Below are positions 16,893 to 26,408 of a stretch of DNA of 64,000 nt, piece after piece. The position numbers and the translations under genes were made by a program. This DNA is from Methanolacinia paynteri. GTDB lineage: Archaea; Halobacteriota; Methanomicrobia; Methanomicrobiales; Methanomicrobiaceae. Under the pieces are notes generated by a model. It was not told the DNA's origin. It did not search any database and was given only the letters and a program-made list of their open reading frames with translations. The number at the start of each line of letters is the position of its first letter. The first letter of the stretch is position 1. Location: the NCBI RefSeq assembly GCF_000784355.1, contig NZ_KN360928.1, forward strand, positions 129,820-193,819, read 5' to 3'.

Positions 16893-18052
16893 TGCTTCAG
16901 ATAATGGAAGGCTCACACGCAGTCGCAGAGGCCGTAAAAATGAGCAGGCCCCAGGTTGTATCAGCCTACCCGATTACCCCACAGACTCATATAGTCGAAA
17001 GGCTCGCCGAGATGGTGGCCGACGGAGACCTGAATGCGGATTATATCTGTGTTGAGAGTGAATTTTCCGCCTTATCGTCATGCCTCGGCGCCTCTGCTGC
17101 AGGTTCAAGGGTCTATTCAGCAACGACATCGCAGGGCCTCGCCTTTATGACAGAGGTCGTATTCAATGTCGCGGGAATGAGGCTTCCGATTGTAATGACA
17201 ATCGCCAACCGTTCTCTCGGTGCTCCCCTGAGCATATGGAACGATCAGCAGGACTCAATATTCCTCAGGGATTCCGGCTGGATGCAGTTATATGCAGAAG
17301 ACGCACAGGAGGCAACAGATCTCCATTTCATTGCATACAAGGCTGCGGAAAACTATGATGTTCTCCTTCCGGCGTTCGTGTGCTTCGACGGCTTTATCCT
17401 CACGCATACTTTCGAACCGGTAGATATCCCCACGCAGGAGGAAGTCGATGCATATCTTCCTGCATTCAAACCGTACCAGCGGCTGGATGCAAAGGATCCG
17501 ATATCGTTCGGAATGTATGCAACACCCGACTACTACCAGGAGTTCAGGTACGAGATCAATGCCGCAATGACAAGGGCAGATAAAGTCCTGAGAGAGGCCG
17601 GTGCCGAATTCGGAGAAATGTTCGGGCGCGACTACTCCGGCCTTGTAGAAAGCTACAGGCTTGACGATGCAGATACAGCCATAGTGGCACTCGGTTCAGT
17701 CTGCGGAACGATAAAAGACGCAGTCGACGAGATGAGAGACGACGGAAAGAAGGTAGGGCTCCTGAAGCTCAGGTCTTTCCGCCCGTTCCCGGCCGAAGAC
17801 GTAAAGAAAGCCCTTGCAGGTGTGTCGAATGTCGCCGTGCTCGAAAAGAACCTCAACATCGGATCAAGGATGCTCGGTGCGGTAGGTCTTGAGGTAAAGG
17901 ATGCAGTGTACTCGTCAGGAATACCGGTTCATTCGTATGTCGGAGGTCTCGGCGGCCGCGACATCAGGAAGAAAGATATAAAGATGATTACGGAATGGGC
18001 CGAAAAAGGCAAAGACGACTGCTTCTTCGGACTTCGCGAGGAGGTGCTCTGA
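16892..18052 (+). CDS. porA: pyruvate:ferredoxin oxidoreductase alpha subunit
   Basis: The 386-residue alpha subunit carries the pyrimidine-binding part of the thiamine diphosphate site. [17 protein letters not shown] (about 24-40) and [21 protein letters not shown] (about 51-71; key residue Glu in VESE) are the family motifs. [11 protein letters not shown] and [17 protein letters not shown] form the active-site region. The start is ATG 16892, preceded by GGAGG at 16880-16884. A longer in-frame reading from 16838 would overlap porD needlessly. With porB it reversibly converts acetyl-CoA plus CO2 to pyruvate. Confidence 0.95.
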   Translation: MLQIMEGSHAVAEAVKMSRPQVVSAYPITPQTHIVERLAEMVADGDLNADYICVESEFSALSSCLGASAAGSRVYSATTSQGLAFMTEVVFNVAGMRLPIVMTIANRSLGAPLSIWNDQQDSIFLRDSGWMQLYAEDAQEATDLHFIAYKAAENYDVLLPAFVCFDGFILTHTFEPVDIPTQEEVDAYLPAFKPYQRLDAKDPISFGMYATPDYYQEFRYEINAAMTRADKVLREAGAEFGEMFGRDYSGLVESYRLDDADTAIVALGSVCGTIKDAVDEMRDDGKKVGLLKLRSFRPFPAEDVKKALAGVSNVAVLEKNLNIGSRMLGAVGLEVKDAVYSSGIPVHSYVGGLGGRDIRKKDIKMITEWAEKGKDDCFFGLREEVL

Positions 18053-18942
18053 TGGCAGACAATAAACCCGAACTCTTCGAACCCGGGCACAGGGCCTGCG
18101 GAGGGTGCGGACCCGCACTTGCTGCACGGCTTATCATGAAAGCGGCAGGCGAAAACACCATCGTAGTCGCCTCGACAGGATGCATGGAGGTATTCTCCAC
18201 GCCTTATCCCGAGACCGCGTGGAAGACCCCGTGGATCCATTCCCTCTTCCAGAACTCCGCCGCCGTTGCATCGGGAATAGAGTCATCGATCAAGATGCAG
18301 GGACGCGATGAGAAGGTCGTGGTGATTGCAGGAGACGGTGCGACCTTCGATATCGGAGTTCTCTGTATCAGCGGAGCGTTCGAGAGAGGACATGACATCA
18401 CCTACATCTGCTACGACAACGAGGCATACATGAACACAGGCATCCAGAGGTCAGGCGCCACGCCATACGATGCCTCGACTACCACCAGCCCGGCAGGAAA
18501 GCAGTCAACAGGAAACAGCAGGCCCAAAAAGGACATGCCTGCAATTCTCGCCGCACACGGAGCACCGTATGTTGCGACGGCGTCTGTTGCATATCCCGGG
18601 GACCTGATGAAGAAGATCGAGAAAGCAATCAACACAAAAGGCCCCTGCTATGTCCAGGTGCATGCACCGTGCTGCACCGGGTGGGGCTTTGACGGATCGA
18701 GGACGATGGAGATCGGAAAAGCCGCCATCGACTCGGGGCTCTGGGTTAACTTCGAGATGGAGGACGGCGCAGTCACGAAGGCCAAAAAGGTGAAGCGTGT
18801 CCCGGTCGACGAATATCTAAAGGCGCAAAAGAGGTTCAGGCATCTCTTCAAACCCGAACCGAATCCCGAAGAAATTGCCAAGATCCAGGCAATAGCCGAT
18901 AAAAACGCTGAAAAATACGGAATAGACATCACTCCGAAATAA
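18052..18942 (+). CDS. porB: pyruvate:ferredoxin oxidoreductase beta subunit
   Basis: The 296-residue beta subunit binds the thiamine diphosphate pyrophosphate and an Fe-S cluster. [13 protein letters not shown] (about 14-26) and the later CCTGW (about 205-209) provide cluster cysteines. GDGATFDIG (about 88-96) followed by [13 protein letters not shown] is the Mg-ThDP motif. [19 protein letters not shown] (about 44-62) is specific to pyruvate rather than 2-oxoglutarate enzymes, which supports naming the complex POR. The start ATG overlaps the porA stop (TGATG), with GAGGTG upstream. Last gene of the unit. Confidence 0.95.
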   Translation: MADNKPELFEPGHRACGGCGPALAARLIMKAAGENTIVVASTGCMEVFSTPYPETAWKTPWIHSLFQNSAAVASGIESSIKMQGRDEKVVVIAGDGATFDIGVLCISGAFERGHDITYICYDNEAYMNTGIQRSGATPYDASTTTSPAGKQSTGNSRPKKDMPAILAAHGAPYVATASVAYPGDLMKKIEKAINTKGPCYVQVHAPCCTGWGFDGSRTMEIGKAAIDSGLWVNFEMEDGAVTKAKKVKRVPVDEYLKAQKRFRHLFKPEPNPEEIAKIQAIADKNAEKYGIDITPK

Positions 18943-19021
18943 AAAATCCCCCAACATCACCACAACAACTTTTTTTACTGACCTACAATAGTACTGGATA
19001 ATCAATCATCCTGAGGGAAAC

Positions 19022-19783
19022 ATGAAAAAAATATTATTGATATTCGCTGTATTTCTGATCGCGGCATTCTTCACATCCCCTGCATGCGCTGAAGATAATA
19101 CGTCAGCGCTTCAGATAACTGATACCGGTTACATCGATCAATATAACAACGCAGTCGACCTCGCAAACTCCGGGGACTACGAAGCTGCGCTCGAAGCGAT
19201 CAACGAATCGCTGGCTGAAAATGCTGACTTTGCGCTTGGATACGCAACTAAATCCGGGATCCTGTATGTGATGGGCGATTTCACCGGAGCCCTTGAAGCG
19301 GCTGATACGGCAACAGAAATCCAGCCCGAACAGGCGTGGGGATGGATAGGTAAATCAAACGCACTGCTCGCACTCGAAAGATATGACGAGGCTCTTGAAG
19401 CAGCCAATGCAGCAATAGAGATCGATCCTGATAATGCCGACTATGTTAATGCATACATCAACAAGGGTACGGCACTGATACTTCTGGGACGATACGAAGA
19501 GTCGATCGAAGCGTCGGATAAAGCAATCGAACTGAGTCCGACAGTAATCGAGGGATACATCAATAAGGGAAATGCTCTTGAATATCTCGGAAGATATGAT
19601 GAAGAGCTTGAGGTCTGCAATGCGGCTCTTGAAATTGACCCTTATAACAGCATAGTCTGGGCAAACAAGCGTTATGCAGAAAAGATGATAGAAAATGAAC
19701 AAAACCCGCAGGAATCTCCTCTTGCACCGGCACTGGCTGTTCTCGCAGTTGGGGCGGCTATACTAATTGCAAAAAGAGATTAA
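19022..19783 (+). CDS. secreted, membrane-anchored TPR protein
   Basis: A 253-residue protein with a signal peptide (about 1-24, ending ACA), five or six tetratricopeptide repeats (about 40-215) and a C-terminal hydrophobic helix followed by KRD. Repeat cores include YEAALEAINESLAENADFALGY, split over residues 54-75, then ALEAADTATEIQPEQAWGW, ALEAANAAIEIDPDNADY and SIEASDKAIELSP. The single C-terminal helix after a proline-rich linker resembles archaeal surface-protein anchors. TPR arrays bind partner proteins, so a role outside the membrane is likely. The partner is unknown. It converges with the DUF3821-like gene six bases away. Confidence 0.85.
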   Translation: MKKILLIFAVFLIAAFFTSPACAEDNTSALQITDTGYIDQYNNAVDLANSGDYEAALEAINESLAENADFALGYATKSGILYVMGDFTGALEAADTATEIQPEQAWGWIGKSNALLALERYDEALEAANAAIEIDPDNADYVNAYINKGTALILLGRYEESIEASDKAIELSPTVIEGYINKGNALEYLGRYDEELEVCNAALEIDPYNSIVWANKRYAEKMIENEQNPQESPLAPALAVLAVGAAILIAKRD

Positions 19784-19789
19784 TTTATT

Positions 19790-20875
19790 TTATTCCTTTT
19801 TTGAGGCCATAAAAATCATAATCGCGGCAAATACCACCGACATCATAATTAACATAACCGGGAGCGAAGTTTGGGGAAGTTCTGCCGGATTCGCGGTTGC
19901 CGTTGTTGTGCTTGTTCTGGTCTCTTCCGTCTGAACAGGCGTAACAGCAGTCTCCACGGGCGTTGGAGCCGAGGTGGTTGCAACCGGCGTCACAACTGAA
20001 GTTGCGGTAGGGGTCGGCGTAGGGGTCTTTGTTGTTGTCGGAGTCGATGATTTTGTTGAAGTAGTTGCCGTAGGTGTGGGCGTGGAAGTCGATTTCAGCG
20101 AACTTAGAGCCGGGGTGATAGTCTCCCCTTCAATCGATCCCAGGTTGTCCTTCATTCCGTTGACATTGCACTCGGCCCACACAGTATAGCTTCCTGCACT
20201 ATACTGGCTGTTTCCGGTATCCCATACGCATGTAAGCGTTCCGGATGGAAGGAAATACTGCTGTTCCGTCGGATGAACGTTCACTATGCTTACCGACGCC
20301 CCATTGCAGTTAATTAATGCGGTGAGAGTTGCACCGACCTGATTTCTAACCTTGACATATATCCCGTCGTCACCGGATGTTACACCAGCCCTCTGGAATA
20401 TCGGATACAGGTTTGAATCGATCCTGAAATCAAGGGCTTCGCCTTTGACAATCTTTCCATTAGTTATATCAAAACTCTCACCGCCCGAGCGATATGCCCA
20501 CAGGCGAAGATCAAGTGAAGGCTGCAGGACGTTTATAGAAGCATAGCCGCTGGCCGAGCCGTTAGGATATGAGTACCACTGGCCTAAACGGCTGGAGAAG
20601 ACTGACGGGGCAACATAGAAGCTATTCTTTGAAGGAGTGAGCACATATTCAGGAGAACCGGTTGCCGGATTGCTCCCGCTATAATATGCTAGCTGATCGT
20701 CAGACACTCCTCCCGAACTGTAAAAGACATCACTGGCAAGAACAAGACCCTGTTCCCCGATAAACACGCTGTCTCCCTCATGGATATTGGTAAGTACTGC
20801 GGCCACAGGCGACACCATTGCCAGCGAAGAGACAGTTACAAAGATTAACATTGCAAACTGTATTTTTGCATTCAT
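19790..20875 (-). CDS. DUF3821-like surface protein with Thr/Pro-rich stalk
   Basis: A surface protein of about 361 residues. It has a signal peptide (about 1-27), a globular region (about 28-255) beginning LTNIHEGDSVFIGEQGLVL, a low-complexity Thr/Pro/Ser stalk (about 265-330, with repeats such as TPTPTATT) and a C-terminal helix ending in MASKKE. The start INxGDxVFIGE-type motif is characteristic of the DUF3821 domain that is frequent in Methanomicrobiales. The stalk is probably glycosylated. ATG 20875 is preceded by GTGAT, so it is preferred over the TTG at 20899. Likely part of the cell envelope. Confidence 0.8.
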   Translation of the reverse strand: MNAKIQFAMLIFVTVSSLAMVSPVAAVLTNIHEGDSVFIGEQGLVLASDVFYSSGGVSDDQLAYYSGSNPATGSPEYVLTPSKNSFYVAPSVFSSRLGQWYSYPNGSASGYASINVLQPSLDLRLWAYRSGGESFDITNGKIVKGEALDFRIDSNLYPIFQRAGVTSGDDGIYVKVRNQVGATLTALINCNGASVSIVNVHPTEQQYFLPSGTLTCVWDTGNSQYSAGSYTVWAECNVNGMKDNLGSIEGETITPALSSLKSTSTPTPTATTSTKSSTPTTTKTPTPTPTATSVVTPVATTSAPTPVETAVTPVQTEETRTSTTTATANPAELPQTSLPVMLIMMSVVFAAIMIFMASKKE

Positions 20876-21001
20876 ATTATCACAAGCCTTAGACAACAAC
20901 TCTTCGGACTTAACCGGTATTATGTTTTCCTGATGATTTAAATGGATTGACGAGAAATATTCTCCATGTTATCCGGTCAGCCAGGGTGATTGGTGTCTGT
21001 T

Positions 21002-21850
21002 ATGGAGAAAGGAAGAATTATTCGCATATTAATCCTTGTCGCTGTGATCGCTGTTGCGATCGTTCTTTTTTCAAGCGGTGCAATATTCCCTGAGCAGCAG
21101 GGAGATAGTACTGAGCCTGACCAGCTGACATCCGTTACTGCAGCTATCCAGGAGAGACTTGATACAATTGCAGGTGAAGTTGAGAAAGCTTCCGCCGGAT
21201 TATCTACCGGGATAAAAGGCGAAGAAGCAGAAAAGATCCTGTATGATGTTTTCAATGAAACTCCTGATGCAGTCCTTTTCTATTCATTCTCGCCGGGCGG
21301 GACTATTGCAGAGGTAACTCCCGACTCATACAATATTTCGTCGCTGAATATAAGCCTGCCTGGATTACCGGATCTATCCGGATCTGTGGTGAAGGGACCT
21401 GCAATGACTGAAGTCGTTGAATACGACAGCTACTACGTTTTTGAGATCGTTCATCCTGTATATGATAAAGACGGAGAGAGCATCGGGGGTGTTGCAGCCG
21501 TTATAGACTCCTTCAGCCTTCTCGGCGGGATTATAAACCCTGAAGAAAATACATCGGGCAATACTTTTACAGTGATGCAGACCGACGGCCTGATACTCTA
21601 TGATATGGATAAACGGCAGGTCGGTGCAAACCTCTTCACCGATGATATATTCAGCAGTTTCCCGAATCTGAGAAATCTTGGAGTCAGATTTACCACACAA
21701 AGCAGCGGGTACGGATCATATTCATATTATCCGACCGGCAGCAGTGATGGGGGGAGTCCTGTGAAGAAACTCGCATACTGGGATTCAGCAGGGCTCTACG
21801 GGACCGAATGGCGGGTGATAATGTTTAAGGGGGCACTGGTCGCCGGATAA
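21002..21850 (+). CDS. membrane-anchored Cache-like sensory domain protein without output domain
   Basis: A protein of about 282 residues with an N-terminal membrane helix (about 6-27) and an extracytoplasmic domain. That domain begins with a long helix (VTAAIQERLDTIAGEVEKAS) and continues with features of a double Cache sensor: GGTIAEVTPDSYNISS, VFEIVHPVYDKDGESIGGVAAVID, and TDGLILYDMDKRQVGANLF. In chemoreceptors and kinases this domain binds small ligands. Here the protein ends after the sensor domain with no HAMP, kinase or MCP part. It may be a ligand-binding accessory protein. Start ATG 21002 is 11 bases after GGTGAT. TTG 20990 and GTG 20993 are alternatives. Confidence 0.7.
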   Translation: MEKGRIIRILILVAVIAVAIVLFSSGAIFPEQQGDSTEPDQLTSVTAAIQERLDTIAGEVEKASAGLSTGIKGEEAEKILYDVFNETPDAVLFYSFSPGGTIAEVTPDSYNISSLNISLPGLPDLSGSVVKGPAMTEVVEYDSYYVFEIVHPVYDKDGESIGGVAAVIDSFSLLGGIINPEENTSGNTFTVMQTDGLILYDMDKRQVGANLFTDDIFSSFPNLRNLGVRFTTQSSGYGSYSYYPTGSSDGGSPVKKLAYWDSAGLYGTEWRVIMFKGALVAG

Positions 21851-21882
21851 TAGAATCAGATAAAATTATTATAATGACTTTT

Positions 21883-22521
21883 TTAATGCCAGTATTTCCT
21901 TATGTATAACTCATGGTTTTCCACCAGAGGTGTGAAGAACAGGAGGATGAAAGGAACCAGACATAGGCACAATATGAAATTTCCAAGAAACCATATCGAA
22001 CTTACCAGGAAGACGGAATCCCATGCGATCTGGCCGCCCAGTGCAAGAGCAACCGGCCCCCATACAGCTCCCGCAATATTGTTGACAATAACCCCGAAGA
22101 CCAGCAACACGATGACATCCCGCCGGTTCCTTAACGCAGGGTCACACCCAAACGTCCTGAATGCAACAAGCGGAATGAGGGCCTCCCAAAAATCCGTCAG
22201 CGACCATACGATGTTCAAATCCAAAGGAAGCCCGCTTAACAACCCCGCACCAATAAAACACCCGGCATATGCCGCAACCGCCCCGTACATTCCGAACCAG
22301 AGGGCAAAAACTATCATAAAGGCTATGCTGACGTAAAGATAGGCCGTGCCCGGGGCAAAATTAAACGAGAATACAACAAATTTGGCAATCAGGGCATTAA
22401 CACAGACCAGCAGGAAAAAAAGAGCCGCGTAAAGGTATTTTGGAACCTTTTTGTTCATGTCTCCCTGATTACCGATCAGAGGCAGTCCTGCAGCACCCTG
22501 ACCGGGGTTCGGCATATTCAT
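21883..22521 (-). CDS. integral membrane protein of unknown function (MASE1-like topology)
   Basis: A 212-residue protein with about five or six membrane helices from residue 25 onward and a proline- and glycine-rich cytoplasmic N-terminus. Conserved-looking polar residues sit between helices (DLNIVWSLTDFWEA, RNRRD). Topology and small residues resemble membrane sensor modules such as MASE1 or ECF-type transport components, but no signature is decisive. It diverges from a histidine kinase gene with only about 40 bases between them, which suggests a shared promoter and a possible functional link. Confidence 0.65.
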   Translation of the reverse strand: MNMPNPGQGAAGLPLIGNQGDMNKKVPKYLYAALFFLLVCVNALIAKFVVFSFNFAPGTAYLYVSIAFMIVFALWFGMYGAVAAYAGCFIGAGLLSGLPLDLNIVWSLTDFWEALIPLVAFRTFGCDPALRNRRDVIVLLVFGVIVNNIAGAVWGPVALALGGQIAWDSVFLVSSIWFLGNFILCLCLVPFILLFFTPLVENHELYIRKYWH

Positions 22522-22561
22522 CAATCAATATTAAAATTGATCGGGCATAAATATTAAACTG

Positions 22562-23530
22562 ATGAAAAGTCATTTTTCCGGCATACAATGGAAGAAAAAG
22601 ATTTTTTATTATCTTTCATTTCCCCCGGTAAAGGCAATAATAATTACAATTATTCTCCTGGCTATTATGCTTCCATACTGGATGCTTGCTGTTGAATGGG
22701 CAAAAACCGTACTTATGTCGCCGGATCAGCAATTCGCTTTTACGACCACTACTTTTCTCCTTGTACTTGTAATTGCGGATAGCGCATTTTTAGTTAGTTA
22801 CTACCAGACCAGCCAAAAAAACGAACTTCAGAAGATCACTGAAGAACTGAAGAGGAGTGAAGAGGCTCTTCTTAGTGCGAACAAAAAACTGGCTTTGCTT
22901 TCCGGAATTACCAGGCACGATATAAAAAATCAGCTGGCAGCACTTGGAGGGTATATCGATCTCAGCCATTATTCCCTAAACAATCCTGAAAAAATGGAAG
23001 AGATCATTGAAAAAGAGATGAATATCGCCAGAATGATCAATAAAGAGATTGATTTTACAAAGGATTACGAGGATATGGGGGCATCAGCCCCGGTATGGAA
23101 CAATCTCCACCAGATGATCAGGAGAGCATCTTCCGGATCTTCTCTTGGAGAGATTAAGGTATCAGAGCACGACACCGATGTTGAAATTTATGCAGACCCC
23201 CTTGTAGAGAAGGTCTTCTTCAATTTAATCGACAACACCCTGAGACATGGCGGAGACAATGTTTCAAAGATCGATATCTCCGCAAAAGCGGCTGAAGGCG
23301 GACTGAAAATATTATACACTGACGACGGAGAGGGGATATCTTCATCCTTCAGGAATAACCTGTTTACGAGAGGATACGGCAGGAATACAGGTCTTGGGTT
23401 ATTCCTCTCAAAAGAGATCCTTTCCATAACCGGAATCAGCATCCAGGAGACCGGCGACAGCAATCCGGGAGTATGCTTCGAAATTCAGGTTCCTCCCGGA
23501 GGATACCGCACCCTTTCAAAAACTACCTGA
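22562..23530 (+). CDS. membrane histidine kinase
   Basis: A 322-residue kinase with two N-terminal membrane helices (about 24-45 and 60-82) and almost no extracytoplasmic loop. A short coiled coil (about 88-112) comes next. The H-box ITRHDIKNQLAALGG has the phospho-acceptor His at residue 119. The ATPase domain has the N-box FFNLIDNTLRHGG (about 220-232), G1 DDGEGIS (about 258-264) and G2 GRNTGLGLFLSKEI (about 277-290). All catalytic boxes look intact. No response regulator gene lies in the window. It is divergent from a membrane protein that could provide input. Confidence 0.9.
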   Translation: MKSHFSGIQWKKKIFYYLSFPPVKAIIITIILLAIMLPYWMLAVEWAKTVLMSPDQQFAFTTTTFLLVLVIADSAFLVSYYQTSQKNELQKITEELKRSEEALLSANKKLALLSGITRHDIKNQLAALGGYIDLSHYSLNNPEKMEEIIEKEMNIARMINKEIDFTKDYEDMGASAPVWNNLHQMIRRASSGSSLGEIKVSEHDTDVEIYADPLVEKVFFNLIDNTLRHGGDNVSKIDISAKAAEGGLKILYTDDGEGISSSFRNNLFTRGYGRNTGLGLFLSKEILSITGISIQETGDSNPGVCFEIQVPPGGYRTLSKTT

Positions 23531-23554
23531 TTTTTTATACCGGGCTATTTCTTT

Positions 23555-24346
23555 TTAGTCCAGACTTCCGCTGACAAAACCGTCGAGATCGAGGGTCACG
23601 AACTTAAAACCGTTCTGTTTTAAGAAAGATGATATTTCATCACTGTTTGAAATTATCAATCCAAAATCACCAGGATCAGTTTCAATCCTGGCTATGCCAC
23701 CATGTTTCCTCACCCGTACCTGCCCCACGCCAAGGGAACTTATAAAATCCTCCGAGGCTTCGATCTCCCCGAGGATTTCCTCTTCGAGCTGGTCTCCGTA
23801 AGGTATCCGCGATGCAAGACAGGAGTAAGACGGCTTTTCACTGACCGGAAGCCCATAGATCCTTGCAAGTTTCCGGATATCCTCTTTATCCATCCCGGCT
23901 TCAATGAACGGATGGATGATTCCTGCCTCCTCCGATGCCTGGAACCCGGGCCTGAACTTTGCGAGATCCGAGATGTTGCTCCCGTCGGCTACATGCTCCA
24001 AACCAAGCATCTCTGCTTCCCGGAGGAGAAGACCGGACATCTTCTTTTTGCATATGTAACAGCGATCCCTTCCGTTCTCCCGGAACTCCGTATCCTCAAA
24101 AACATCTGATTTTATGACGGAGCATGGCAATGAAAGCGACTCGGCAAGCTCCAGTGCCTCTCTTATCTCCGAACGGGAGACAAGCGGCGAGTCTATGAGT
24201 GCGCATGACATCCGGGCGGGAAGAACCTCATTTGCGGCTACGGCAAGGACGGTGCTGTCTACACCTCCCGAATAGGATACAAGGAGACTCCCGGCCGAAT
24301 TGATGACTTCTTTCAGCTTTCTTATCTTTTCATCGAACGAATCCAT
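23555..24346 (-). CDS. larE: LarE-family ATP-dependent sacrificial sulfur transferase
   Basis: An ATP-pyrophosphatase of about 263 residues. The P-loop motif SYSGGVDSTVLAVA is at about 24-37. RCYICKKKM (Cys96, Cys99) and KPSYSCLASRIPYG (Cys176) are diagnostic of LarE, which activates a pyridinium carboxylate by adenylation and donates a sulfur, in known cases from that same cysteine. LarE serves synthesis of the nickel-pincer cofactor of lactate racemase and related enzymes. No larB or larC is nearby, so the acceptor here is uncertain. The start is set at ATG 24346. An upstream ATG at 24388 adds 14 unlikely residues. It diverges from iscS. Confidence 0.88.
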   Translation of the reverse strand: MDSFDEKIRKLKEVINSAGSLLVSYSGGVDSTVLAVAANEVLPARMSCALIDSPLVSRSEIREALELAESLSLPCSVIKSDVFEDTEFRENGRDRCYICKKKMSGLLLREAEMLGLEHVADGSNISDLAKFRPGFQASEEAGIIHPFIEAGMDKEDIRKLARIYGLPVSEKPSYSCLASRIPYGDQLEEEILGEIEASEDFISSLGVGQVRVRKHGGIARIETDPGDFGLIISNSDEISSFLKQNGFKFVTLDLDGFVSGSLD

Positions 24347-24487
24347 GATATCAGGGACAATGGAATAACTTGACCGCTCCCACCGCATATTACTTCCGGC
24401 ATTGAGAGCAGAGGGAGAGGACCGATCGGATAATTTCTTTTTGTCTCAGATCGAGATTCTGTGCAGGACTTTAACAGAAAGATCGAT

Positions 24488-25672
24488 ATGACCGAGGAAA
24501 AGAGATTCATATACATGGACAATGCAGCAACCACTCCCACCAGGAAGGAGGTGGTCGATGCCATGATACCCTATATGTCGGATAATTTCGGAAATCCGTC
24601 ATCCCTTTACAGCATTGCGGAATTATCTGCTGAAGCAGTAGAGACAGCAAGATCACAGGTTGCATCCGCGATTGGTGCATTGCCGAAGGAGATCTATTTC
24701 ACATCCGGCGGAACCGAGGCTGACAACTGGGCGATCAAAGGCGTTGCATTTGCCAACAGGGACAAAGGCAATCATATCATAACCTCGCAGGTGGAGCATC
24801 ACGCAGTTCTCCATACAACCGAATGGCTGGAAAAACAGGGATTCGAGGTAACTTACCTCCCGGTGGACAGCTACGGCATGGTCAGCCCCGGCGATGTCAG
24901 AGACGCAATTACCGATAAGACCATCCTGATCACGATAATGACGGCCAACAACGAGATCGGGACTATCATGCCGATTGCGGAGATCGGGAAGATTGCACGT
25001 GAAAAGGGCGTTCTTTTCCACACCGACGCTGTTCAGGCCGCAGGTCATATCCCTCTCGATGTCAACGAGATGAATATCGACATGCTCTCGTTGTCGGGAC
25101 ATAAATTCAGGGGGCCGAAAGGAACAGGTGCACTCTATATCGGCAAAAGGGTGAAGATCGATCCGCTTATGCACGGCGGCGCACAGGAGAGGCACAGGAG
25201 GGCCGGCACAGAGAATGTCCCCGGAATCGTAGGGCTGGGAAAAGCCATCGAACTTTCAGCAGCAGAGATGGAAGAAGAGTCCGGGAGGATCTCTTCTCTT
25301 CGCGATGTGCTGATTCAAAAACTCCTTGAAATCCCGAAGAGTCACCTGAATGGCCATCCGGAGATCAGGCTCCCGAACAATGTGAATGTCGTCTTTGAGT
25401 ATATAGAGGGGGAATCAATTCTGCTTATGCTCAACCGCAGAGGAATATGTGCATCCACAGGCAGTGCGTGCAGTTCGAAATCACTTGATCCCTCCCATGT
25501 CCTTATGGCATGCGGCCTGCCCCACGAGACAATCCACGGCTCGCTGAGGCTTACGCTCGGGCACGATACCACCGAAGATGATATTGAATATGTCGTGCAA
25601 AATATCCGCGAGGTAGTGCAGAAACTGCGGAACATGTCTCCGCTGACACCGCCTGAACTGAGGAACAGCTGA
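24488..25672 (+). CDS. iscS: cysteine desulfurase
   Basis: A PLP enzyme (about 394 residues) of the NifS/IscS family, which removes sulfur from cysteine for Fe-S cluster and thiol synthesis. MDNAATTP (about 10-17) opens the fold. VEHHAVLHT (about 101-109) contains the conserved His. SLSGHKFRGPKGTG (about 201-214) carries the PLP lysine. ASTGSACSS (about 322-330) is the loop with the catalytic cysteine in the IscS group. GTG 24461 is an alternative start but ATG 24488 gives the usual N-terminus. iscU follows after 17 bases, confirming the assignment. Confidence 0.95.
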   Translation: MTEEKRFIYMDNAATTPTRKEVVDAMIPYMSDNFGNPSSLYSIAELSAEAVETARSQVASAIGALPKEIYFTSGGTEADNWAIKGVAFANRDKGNHIITSQVEHHAVLHTTEWLEKQGFEVTYLPVDSYGMVSPGDVRDAITDKTILITIMTANNEIGTIMPIAEIGKIAREKGVLFHTDAVQAAGHIPLDVNEMNIDMLSLSGHKFRGPKGTGALYIGKRVKIDPLMHGGAQERHRRAGTENVPGIVGLGKAIELSAAEMEEESGRISSLRDVLIQKLLEIPKSHLNGHPEIRLPNNVNVVFEYIEGESILLMLNRRGICASTGSACSSKSLDPSHVLMACGLPHETIHGSLRLTLGHDTTEDDIEYVVQNIREVVQKLRNMSPLTPPELRNS

Positions 25673-25689
25673 GAAAGGGAGAATGAAAA

Positions 25690-26103
25690 ATGTACAGCGA
25701 TAAGGTAATGGACCACTTTGAAAATCCCAGGAACCAGGGAACGATCGAGGATGCCGACGGAATTGGAGAGGTAGGAAATCCCCAGTGCGGGGATATTATG
25801 AAGATCTACATAAAGGTCAGGAATGACACCATCGAGGATGTGAAGTTCCAGACGTTCGGGTGCGGAGCTGCAATTGCCTCCAGCAGTATGGCAACCGAGA
25901 TGATAAAGGGAAAGACCGTTAAGGAGGCGTGGGATCTGTCCAACAAGGCCGTTGCAGAGGCTCTCGAAGGCCTCCCGCCCCAGAAACTTCACTGCTCCGT
26001 GCTGGCCGAAGAGGCGATCCACAAGGCTATCAATGACTACCGGGCGAAAAACGGCCTTGAGACATGGGAAGAGACAGGCGGGCACCAGGAACATCACCAT
26101 TAA
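25690..26103 (+). CDS. iscU: Fe-S cluster scaffold protein IscU
   Basis: A 137-residue scaffold on which IscS-derived sulfur and iron form clusters. The three ligand cysteines are in GNPQCGDIMKIYIKV (Cys36), TFGCGAAIASSSMATE (about Cys61) and LHCSVLAEEAI (about Cys104). The Asp following the first cysteine motif is also present. A His-rich C-terminus (ending GGHQEHHH) is a small peculiarity. Located 17 bases behind iscS and surely co-transcribed. Confidence 0.95.
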   Translation: MYSDKVMDHFENPRNQGTIEDADGIGEVGNPQCGDIMKIYIKVRNDTIEDVKFQTFGCGAAIASSSMATEMIKGKTVKEAWDLSNKAVAEALEGLPPQKLHCSVLAEEAIHKAINDYRAKNGLETWEETGGHQEHHH

Positions 26104-26160
26104 TCGATCCCTGACATTTTTTGTCATAATCTAAATAACAGGAACTACAGATCCTTTTTT

Positions 26161-26340
26161 ATGAAAAACGTTGATATGAAACTTGAAGGAAGCATTCTCA
26201 CGATTAAGGTTGACATCTCAAAGGATTTCGGAGAGTCGAAGTCAGGAAAGTCAATCACAATCGCATCGACAGAAGGGAATGTTTCGATACCGGACAATGA
26301 AGAGATCAAGATCGGCCTGAACATCTACAGGAAGAAATAG
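26161..26340 (+). CDS. small conserved protein (59 aa) of unknown function
   Basis: A complete frame from ATG 26161 to TAG 26340 encodes 59 residues beginning MKNVDMKLEGSILTIKVDIS and ending INIYRKK-like GLNIYRKK. Alternating hydrophobic positions suggest an all-beta fold. KSGKSITIASTEGN in the middle and the closing KIGLN(I/V)Y(R/K)K look like a conserved small family that I recall from methanogens and some bacteria, without known function. It lies 57 bases after iscU, in the same direction, preceded by AT-rich sequence. The balanced third-position codon use supports a real gene. Confidence 0.75.
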   Translation: MKNVDMKLEGSILTIKVDISKDFGESKSGKSITIASTEGNVSIPDNEEIKIGLNIYRKK

Positions 26341-26408
26341 TCTCCGGGCAAATCTCTTGTTTGGTATTTCCGAATTGCTTAAATCAAATCTGAACCATCA
26401 GTATTCGT

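Noticed and set aside
19895-20110. Repeat array resembling CRISPR or satellite
   Set aside because: It is the low-complexity Thr/Pro stalk coding region of the DUF3821-like protein.
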